Positions 57,430-64,000 of a stretch of 64,000 bases of DNA are shown here, piece by piece (position 1 is the stretch's first letter; every line of letters starts with the position of its first letter). The notes under the pieces were generated by a model. That model was not told the origin of the DNA, made no database searches, and was given only the letters and a program-made list of their open reading frames with translations. Source of the DNA: Lichenostomus cassidix (Eukaryota; Chordata; Aves; Passeriformes; Meliphagidae); assembly GCA_008360975.2 (NCBI GenBank), contig VLJF02000839.1, forward strand, positions 124,001 through 188,000. The letters are read 5' to 3'. A program made the position numbers and the translations under genes.

Positions 57430-58070
57430 AAGGAGAGGCCGGGGGGGTTAGGAGGAGATTTTGGGGCGTTTTGGGGTTTTTTGGGGAGTTTTGGGGACTG
57501 AGGGAGGGGAGGAGGAGGGCAGAGTGGGGATGGGGGTGGGGGGTTGCTGTGAGAGCGCTGGGGTGGGGTTGGTTGAGGGGGCTGGGTGGGGGTGAGGGGC
57601 GTGAGGGACAGTGAGGGGACAATGAGGGCACAAGGGGACAATAAGGAACAAGGTGGGGCTGTGAGGACAATCGCAGTGTCACGGGGACAGCGGGGACAAT
57701 TCGGGACAAGGTGGGGCTGTGGGGACAAGGGAGGAACCCCTATCAGAGGAGGCGACAAGGAGGCCACCCTGGCGACAGGGAGGCGACACTGAGGCCACCC
57801 TGGCGACAAAGGGGGGGTGGGGCGGTGCCACTCCCTCCCTGCCCATCACCCCAGCGCTCCCCGCCCCCACCCAGGGTGTGGCACTTGACCTTTGCCCTCT
57901 CTGGGTGGGGACGGGCTGGGGACAGGGGGGTGACAATGCGACACGGGGGTGACCCGGGCGGGGTGGGGACAATGACACCGGGCGTGTCCCCTCAGCGATG
58001 GCACCGGGGGTGGCCCGGGCGTGTCGCCTCCCTGCCCGGTGCGGTACACCCGCAGGGCCCCACGCCCCAC
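57430..58070. other. Spacer between DEDD promoter and S100A10
   Basis: G-rich GGGGACAAGG repeats, then mostly non-repetitive sequence with the DR1 motif noted separately; no gene seen. Confidence 0.5.
57886..57898 (-). promoter_or_regulatory. DR1 nuclear-receptor element
   Basis: TGACCTTTGCCCT, on the minus strand AGGGCAAAGGTCA: a direct repeat of AGGTCA-type half sites spaced by one base, the motif bound by HNF4 or PPAR-RXR. It lies 1.3 kb upstream of S100A10. Confidence 0.5.
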
Positions 58071-58100
58071 ACCCAATTAGCTGTAATTAACATAATGAGC
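58071..58100. promoter_or_regulatory. TAAT-core cluster
   Basis: CCAATTAGCTGTAATTAACA and the following TAATGAG place three or four homeodomain-type TAAT cores in 30 nt, an isolated AT-rich island in GC-rich DNA. Confidence 0.4.
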
Positions 58101-58199
58101 GCGGCACGCGCCAGCCCGGCGCCGAGCCCTGGGGGGGCAGAAACGGGGGGGACAGCCCGGGCTTGGGGACACGGAGGGGACATGGGGAGACACAGGGGT

Positions 58200-59060
58200 C
58201 CCGAGGGGGTCCAGGTGTCCGGAGGAGGTCTGGGGTGACCGGAGAGTCCCCGCTGTCCGGCGGGATGGACACGGGATGGACACGGGATGGACACGGGATG
58301 GACACTGGGCGTTTCCCGGTGCGGAATGTCCGGGTGGTCCCCAATGGCCGAGAGGGGACACGGGGGGTCCGGAGTGTCCCCGGTGTCCGGTGGGTGACCC
58401 CGGGGTGTCCCCAGTGTCCAGCGGGGAGGTCCACGTGTCCGGAAGAGCACGGGGAGGGTCCGGAGGGTCCCCGGTGTCCCGAGGGGTATCTCCAGTGTCC
58501 GGTTGGGGTCCCGGAGGGTCCCCTGTGTCCGGTGAGGGTATCCCCTGTGTCCGGAGGGTCTCCGGTGTCCGGTTGGGGTCCCAGAGGGTTCCCGGTGTCC
58601 TGTAAGGGTATCCCCGGTGTCCGGTCGGAGTCCCGGGGGTGTCCCCAGTGTCCAGTTGGGGTCTCGGAAGGTCCCCGGTGTCCGGTTGGGGTCCTCGAGG
58701 GTATCCCCTGTGTCCTTTGGGGGTCCCGGGGCACGTCCAGTGTCCGGTTGGGGTCCCAGAAGGTCCCCCGTGTCCAGTTGGGGTCCCCGAGGGTATCCCC
58801 CGTGTCCGGGGGGGTCCCGGAGGGTCCCCAGTGTCCGGTTGGGGTCCCGGGGCTGTTCCCGGTGTCGTGTAAGGGTATCCCCGGTGTCCGGTTGGGGTCC
58901 CGGAAGGTCCCCGGTGTCCGGTTGGGGTCCCGGGGCGTGTCCGGTGCGGGTATCCCCAGTGTCCGGTGGGTGTCCCTGGCTGTCCCCAGTGTCCGGTGGG
59001 TATCCCTGGCTGTCCCGGTGTCCGGTGGGTGTCCCGGTGCGGTTGCCGCTCCCGGTGGGT
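58200..59060. repeat. GTGTCCGGTTGGGGTCCCGG array
   Basis: ~45-nt units CGGAGGGTCCCCGGTGTCCG directly upstream of the S100A10 promoter. Confidence 0.88.
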
Positions 59061-59108
59061 GGCAGGCTCGGGGCGGGGCGCTGTCCCGGGCGCTGTCCCT
59101 GTCCCCGG

Positions 59109-59115
59109 TGACTCA
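59109..59115 (+). promoter_or_regulatory. AP-1 site upstream of S100A10 exon 1
   Basis: Perfect TGACTCA followed by GC (TGACTCAGC, also a Maf half-site form), about 0.1 kb before the likely S100A10 first exon. Confidence 0.5.
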
Positions 59116-59199
59116 GCGCTCCCCCCGCGCCCCCCGGCCGGCCGGCCCGCCCCCGCCGTGCCTATCCCGGGCCGAGCCGCGCCGAGCCGCGCCGAGCCG

Positions 59200-59294
59200 A
59201 GCCGCGCCCTGCACTGCACTGCCCTGCACTGTACTGCACTGCCCGCCGAGCTGCCGGAGCACCGAGAGAGAGAGAGAGAGAGAGAGGAAACACG
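59200..59294 (+). other. S100A10: Probable noncoding exon 1 of S100A10
   Basis: GC-rich GCCGAGCCGC repeats lead to TGCACTGCAC repeats, a (GA)n run at ~59,264-59,286, then AAACACG|GTGAGAG, a strong donor. S100 genes usually have one short noncoding first exon. The 5' boundary is a guess. Confidence 0.5.
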
Positions 59295-60280
59295 GTGAGA
59301 GCGGGAACGGGAACCCTAAATACCGCCGGGGGAGCCTAAATGCCTCCTGGAGACCCCAAATCCCGCCGGGAGACCCCAAATACCTCTTGGAGGGACCCCA
59401 GCTCTAAATACCGCCTGGGGGGAGTCCAAAGGGACCCCAAATAGCGCCTGGGAACCTAAATACCGCCGGGAGACCCTAAAGGGACCCCAAATACCGCCGG
59501 GGGACCCCAAATACTGCTCGGGGAACCCTAAATACCGCCGGGGGAGCCTGAAGGGACCCCAAATACCTCCTGGGGATCCCAAATGGACCCCAAATACCGC
59601 CTGGGGGATCCTAGAGGGATCCCAAATACTGCCTGAGGGGAGCCTAAAGGGATCCCAAATATCGCCCGGGGGGATCCTAAAGGGACCCTAAATACTGCTC
59701 GGGGATCCCAAGTACCGTCTGGGGACCCTAAGGGGACCCCAAATACCACCTGGGGACCCCAAATACCGCCTGGGGGACCTCAAAGGGACCCCAAATATCG
59801 CTGGGAGACCCCAGCCCTAAATACCGCCTGGAGGGACCCTAAAGGGACCCCAAAAACCGCTGGGGGGGCTCAGTCCTGCCCCAAATTTTGGCGGGACTCC
59901 AGCCCCAAATCCCGCCTGGGGGGAACTCAAAGGGACCTAAATACCGCCTGGGGGGACCCCAAAGGGACCCCAAATTCTGCCTGGGGGGACCCTAAAGGGA
60001 CCCCAAATCCCTCCTGGGGGTTTAATCCTGCCCCGCACTTTGGGGGACCCCAGCCCCAAATCCCGCCTGGGGGGAACTCAGAAGGACCCCAAATACCGAT
60101 TTTGGGGGGCTCAATCCTGTACCAAATTTTGGGGGACCCCAGCTCCAAATCCAGCTTTGGGGGGGATCAATCCTCCACCGAATTTTGGGGGACCCCAGCC
60201 CTAAATCCCGCATTGGGGGGTTCAATCCTACAGCCCCATTTTGGGGTTCTCCATCCCTGCAGCCAAATTCAGAGGATTTG
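59295..60280. repeat. CTAAATACCGCCTGGGGGAC array (S100A10 intron 1)
   Basis: ~20- to 40-nt units of AAAGGGACCCCAAATACCGC, starting right at the exon 1 donor; longer-unit variants with CCAAATTTTGGGGGACCCC after 59,870. Confidence 0.87.
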
Positions 60281-60700
60281 TCCCACCTAAAAACCCTTTT
60301 TTTTGGGGAGGGGGTTCCCGCTTTTTGGGAGGTTTCCCCCTTTCCTTGTGGGGATTCCCCTCTATTTTGGGGATGCTTCCCATTTTTTTGGGGCTGTCCC
60401 CCTTATTTTGTGGGGTTTTCCTCCATTTTGGGGTAATTTCCCCCTTTTTTGGGGTGATTTTCCCCCTGTTTTTGGGCGGATTGCCTCCTTTTTTGAAAGG
60501 AAAAAAAACCCCTTTTTTGGGATTTTGGGTTTTTTTGGGATTTTGGTTTTTTGGGATTTTGGTTTTTTTGGGATTTTGGTTTTTTTTGGATTTTAGGTTT
60601 TTGGGATTTTGGTTTTTTTGGGATTTTGGGTTTTGGGGATTTTGGTTTTTTTGGGATTTGGGTTTTTTTGGGGAGGTTTCCCATTTTTTTGAGGCTCGAA
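60281..60700. repeat. TTTTTTGGGATTTTGG array
   Basis: G/T-only units on the plus strand, ~16 nt each; strongly strand-asymmetric. Confidence 0.85.
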
Positions 60701-60739
60701 AAGGGGAACAGAAAAAGGGAAACTGAGGCAGAGTCCCCA

Positions 60740-61610
60740 CCCAGGGCGGGGCAGAGGGAACGCCCCCCGTGAGTCACTCCGGGGGTCCCCAAAGGGGGAG
60801 GGGACACTCGGGCCACACCCTCGGGCCTCCTTCCCTCCCCTTGGGGACACCCTGCTGACTCAGGGGGGGACAGGAGGGGACACGTCCGAGAGTGTGGCCA
60901 GAGTGTCGCCCCGCTTGGGGGACACCCCAAACCCCCCCTGTCCCCGCCGAGTCACTACCGGAGTGTCCCCAAACTGGGGGGAGGGGACAGTCGGCCACAC
61001 CCCGGAGGTGTCCCTCTTCTGTCCCCCCGGGATGTCCCCAAAGCTGGGGACACTTCCGAGGGTGTGGCCAGCGTGTCCCATCAGTTGGGGACATCCCAAA
61101 CCCCACGTGTCCCCTCCTGTCCCCCCCGTGTCACCAGGGTGTCCCCAAAAGTGTCCCCTACCCCCGAGTCACTTTTGGGATGTCCCCAAAGCGGACATGT
61201 CCCGCTTTTCCTCCCCTCGAGTCATTTTCGGGATGTCCCCAACGTGTGGGGACACTCGGGCCACACCCTCAGGCCCTGTCCCCCGCCGGGATGTCCCCAA
61301 AGGGGGAGGGGACACTGGCCACACCCTCGGCCGTGTCCCCCTGTCCCCCCGGGATGTCCCCAAAGCAGAGGGGACACTTCCGAGGGTGTGGCCTGCCTGT
61401 CCCCCCCTTTTCCCCCCCCGGTCACTTTCGGGATGTCCCCAAACTCGGGGGACACTCGAGCCACACCCTCAGGCCTTGTCCCCCGCCTCGGGATGTCCCC
61501 AAAGGGGGAGGGGACACTGGCCACACCCTCGGCCGTGTCCCCCTGTCCCCCCCTGTCCCCCCCGCGCTGAGTCACCGCGGAGCTCCAGCCTGGAAAATCC
61601 GCTCGGCGCC
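60740..61610. repeat. GGGATGTCCCCAAAG array carrying TGAGTCA-like sites
   Basis: Units with GGGACACTCGGGCCACACCC and GGGATGTCCCCAAAG. They contain TGAGTCA or TGACTCA at 60,770-60,776, 60,856-60,862 and 61,568-61,574, plus CGAGTCA at 60,948, 61,165 and 61,218. Confidence 0.8.
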
Positions 61611-61619
61611 GCGGGGAGG

Positions 61620-62350
61620 AGTTAGGGAGTGCCGCAGGGATTTGGGGAATTTGGGGATCCTGGGGGGGATTTGGGGTGCCCAGCAGGGATTTTGGGGTTC
61701 CCGGGTGGACTTTTGGGGTTCCCGGGTGGAATTTTGGGGGGTCCAGGATGGGATTTTTGGGGCATCCAGGCGGAGATTTTGACATTCCTGGGGGGAATTT
61801 AGGGAGTGCCGGAGGGATTTTGGGGTTCCCAGGAGGAATTTTGGGGTTCACTGGAGGAATTTGGGGGGTCCAGGATGGGATTTTGGGGTTCCCGGGTGGA
61901 ATTCTGATGTGCCCAGGGGGAGTCTGGGGTGCCCAGGAGGAGTTTTGGAGTTCCCAGGAGGAATTTTGGGGTCCCCGGGTGGATTTTTGGGGTTGCCAGG
62001 AGAAATTTTGGCATTCCCAGCAGGAATTTTGGGGTGCCCAGGGGGATTCTGGAATGCCCAGGAGGAATTTTGGGGTTCCCAGCATGATTTTTGGGGTTCC
62101 CAGGAGGAATTTTTGGGGAGTCCAGGAGGGGATTTTGACATTCCTAGGAGGAATTTTGGGTGGTCAATGAGGGGATTTGGGGTTCCCGGGTGGACTTTTG
62201 GGGTTCCGAGGGGGATTTTCAAATTCCTGGGGAATATTTTGAGGTTCCCAGAAGGATTTTTGGGGCTTCCAGAAAAAATTTTGGGTTCCCAGGAAGGAAT
62301 TTCGAAGTTCCAAGGGGGAGTTTTGAGGTTCCCAGGAGGAATTTTGGTGT
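61620..62350. repeat. TTTTGGGGTTCCCAGGAGGA array
   Basis: ~27- to 31-nt units of CCCAGGAGGAATTTTGGGGT filling S100A10 intron 1. Confidence 0.87.
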
Positions 62351-63860
62351 TCCCATTGGGAATTCCGGGATTCCCTGTCTGAATTTGGGGTTTCTGTTGG
62401 GAATTCTGGGTTTCCCATTGGGAATTTTGGGATTGCCTGGCTGAGTTTGGGATCCCCACTGGGAATTCTGGATTTCCCGCTGGATTTCTGGGATTCCCCC
62501 TAGGAATTTCAGGGTTTCCATGGCGAATTTTGGGATTCCCTGTCTGAATTCGAGTTTCCCACTGGGAATTTCAGGATTCCCTGTCTGAATTTGGGATCCC
62601 CATTGGGAATTCTGGGTTTCCCACTGGGAATTTGGGGTTTCCCATTGGGAATTTTGGGATTCCCTCTAGAATTCCAGAATTCCCATTGTCTGAATTTGGG
62701 TTTTCCACTGGCAGTTTGGGTTTTCCTCTGTAATTCTGGGTTTCCAGACAGGAATTTGGGCTTCCCACTTGGAATTCCGGGATTCCCTCTGGAATTCTGG
62801 GTTTCCCACTGGCAATTTGGGGTTTCCCTCTGGGATTGAGGATTCCCCCTGGAATTGGGGATTCCCTCTGGAATTCCAGGGTTCCCACTGGCAATTTGGG
62901 GTTTCCCTCTGGAATTCCGGGTTTCCAATTAGGAATTTGGGTTTCTCACTTGCAATTCCGGGTTTCCTCCTGGGAATTCGGGATTCCCTCTGGAATTCAG
63001 TATTCCCCCTGGGAATTTGGGGTTTCCCTCTGGAATTCCGGGTTTCCAATTGGGAAATTGGGGATACCCCCTGGGAATTGAGGATTCCCCCTGGAATTTG
63101 GGATTCCCTCTGGAATTGGGGATTCCCACTGGGAATTTGGGGTTTTCCTCTGTAATTCTGGGTTTCCAATTGGGAATTCGGGTTTCCCCCTGGAATTCAG
63201 GGTTCCCACTGGCAATTTGGGGATTCCCTCTGGAATTCCGGGTTTCCAATTGGGAATTTGGGGTTTCCCACTTGGAATTTCGGGTTTCCAATTAGGAATT
63301 TGGGGTTTCCCTCTGTAATTCCTGGTTTCCAACTGGGAATTTGGGGTTTCCCTCTGGAATTCTGGGGTTCCCAATTAGGAATTTGGGTTTCCCACTTGGA
63401 ATTCTGGGTTTCCCCCTGGGAATTCAGGATTCCCCCTGGGAATTTGGGTTTCCCTCTGGCAATTTGGAGTTTCCCGCTGGAATTCTGGGTTTCCAGTTGG
63501 GAATTGAGGATTCCCCCTGGAATTGGGGATTTCCTCTGGGAATTCGGGTTTCCCTGTAGAATTCAAAAATTCCCAATGTCTGAATTTGGGTTTCCCACTG
63601 GAATTTTGGGATTCCCACTGGGAATTTGGGTTTCCCTCTGGAATTCCAGGTTTCCAATTGGGAATTTGGGGTTTCCCACTTGGAATTTCGGGTTTCCAAT
63701 TAGGAATTTGGGGTTTCCCTCTGTAATTCCTGGTTTCCCACTGGGAACTGGGGATTCCCTCTGGAATTCCGGGTTTCCCACTGGCAATTTGGGGTTTCCC
63801 CCTGGAATTCCAGGTTTCCATTTGGGAATTTAGGGATTCCCCCTGGAATTCAGGATCCCT
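62351..63860. repeat. GGGTTTCCCACTGGGAATTT array
   Basis: ~1.5 kb of ~24-nt units of CTGGAATTCCGGGTTTCCAA; ends at the exon 2 acceptor. No coding edge found in it. Confidence 0.88.
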
Positions 63861-63883
63861 CTCCCCTCCCTCCCCAGCCCAGG

Positions 63884-64000
63884 ATGCCGTCGCAGCTGGA
63901 GCACGCCATGGAGACGCTGATGTTCACCTTCCACAAGTACGCTGGGGACAAGGAGCACCTGGCCAAGGAGGACCTGCGGGCGCTGATGGACAAGGAGTTC
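63884..64000 (+). CDS. S100A10: S100A10 (p11), first coding exon, cut by window end
   Basis: Small S100 protein that dimerises and binds the annexin A2 N-terminus, linking membranes, plasminogen activation and channel trafficking. Acceptor CCCTCCCCAG ends at 63,877; ATG at 63,884 opens residues 1-39: MPSQLEHAMETLMFTFHKYA then GDKEHLAKEDLRALMDKEF. This matches the conserved S100A10 start, differing by a few substitutions, and covers helix I, the first (non-calcium-binding in p11) loop and the start of helix II. The remaining ~58 residues are off the right edge. Confidence 0.95.
   Translation, partial: MPSQLEHAMETLMFTFHKYAGDKEHLAKEDLRALMDKEF

Noticed and set aside
58077..59219. A 380-codon minus-strand TGHRGYP-rich open frame
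   Set aside because: Translation of the GTGTCCGGTTGGGG array upstream of S100A10; no independent support.

Overview
This window is vertebrate nuclear DNA. It carries spliced genes with GT-AG introns, conserved animal proteins, extremely GC-rich sequence and introns built almost wholly of short tandem repeats. Protein content and compact layout fit a bird microchromosome; the chicken chromosome 25-like gene set is my inference. No bacterial features and no recognisable transposon were found by reading.

Layout: (1) 1318-14109, minus strand: twelve coding exons of a V-type proton ATPase catalytic subunit A gene (ATP6V1A-like, about residues 1-534 of ~617); its last exons lie beyond the left edge. 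(2) 14110-19348: spacer of pyrimidine-rich and TTTTGGGG/CCCC arrays. (3) 19349-27865, minus: prefoldin subunit 2 (PFDN2), complete, four coding exons. (4) 27897-28114: a duplicated ETS/YY1-type bidirectional promoter. (5) 31904-38183, plus: nitrilase-like NIT1, complete coding sequence in five exons. (6) 42492-49148, minus: DEDD (death effector domain, DNA-binding), complete coding sequence in four exons, with a CpG-rich YY1-type promoter probably at 56.9-57.4 kb. (7) 59.2 kb to the right edge, plus: S100A10, with a likely noncoding first exon and the first coding exon (residues 1-39), cut by the window end. The genes act in separate processes (organelle acidification, tubulin/actin folding, metabolite repair, apoptosis/nucleolar signalling, annexin A2 partner); they are neighbours rather than a pathway. 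PFDN2-NIT1-DEDD order matches human 1q23.3.

The main discovery is architectural. In most introns of all four multi-exon genes, the tandem-repeat unit next to an exon contains that exon's own edge: the splice site plus about 15-60 nt of coding sequence. Acceptor-side edges are repeated before the true exon and donor-side edges after it, always in the same orientation, so the functional exon is the terminal unit of an array. In several introns (ATP6V1A-like introns 6 and 8, DEDD intron 3) one half is a donor-edge array and the other half an acceptor-edge array. By eye there are roughly 170 such decoy edges, including about 11 extra copies of the NIT1 start-codon exon edge, 9 of the DEDD start, and 5 of the NIT1 active-site cysteine motif. 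Arrays have apparently also touched coding sequence: a five-residue insertion in ATP6V1A-like exon 11, and a NIT1 C-terminus that runs into the repeat.
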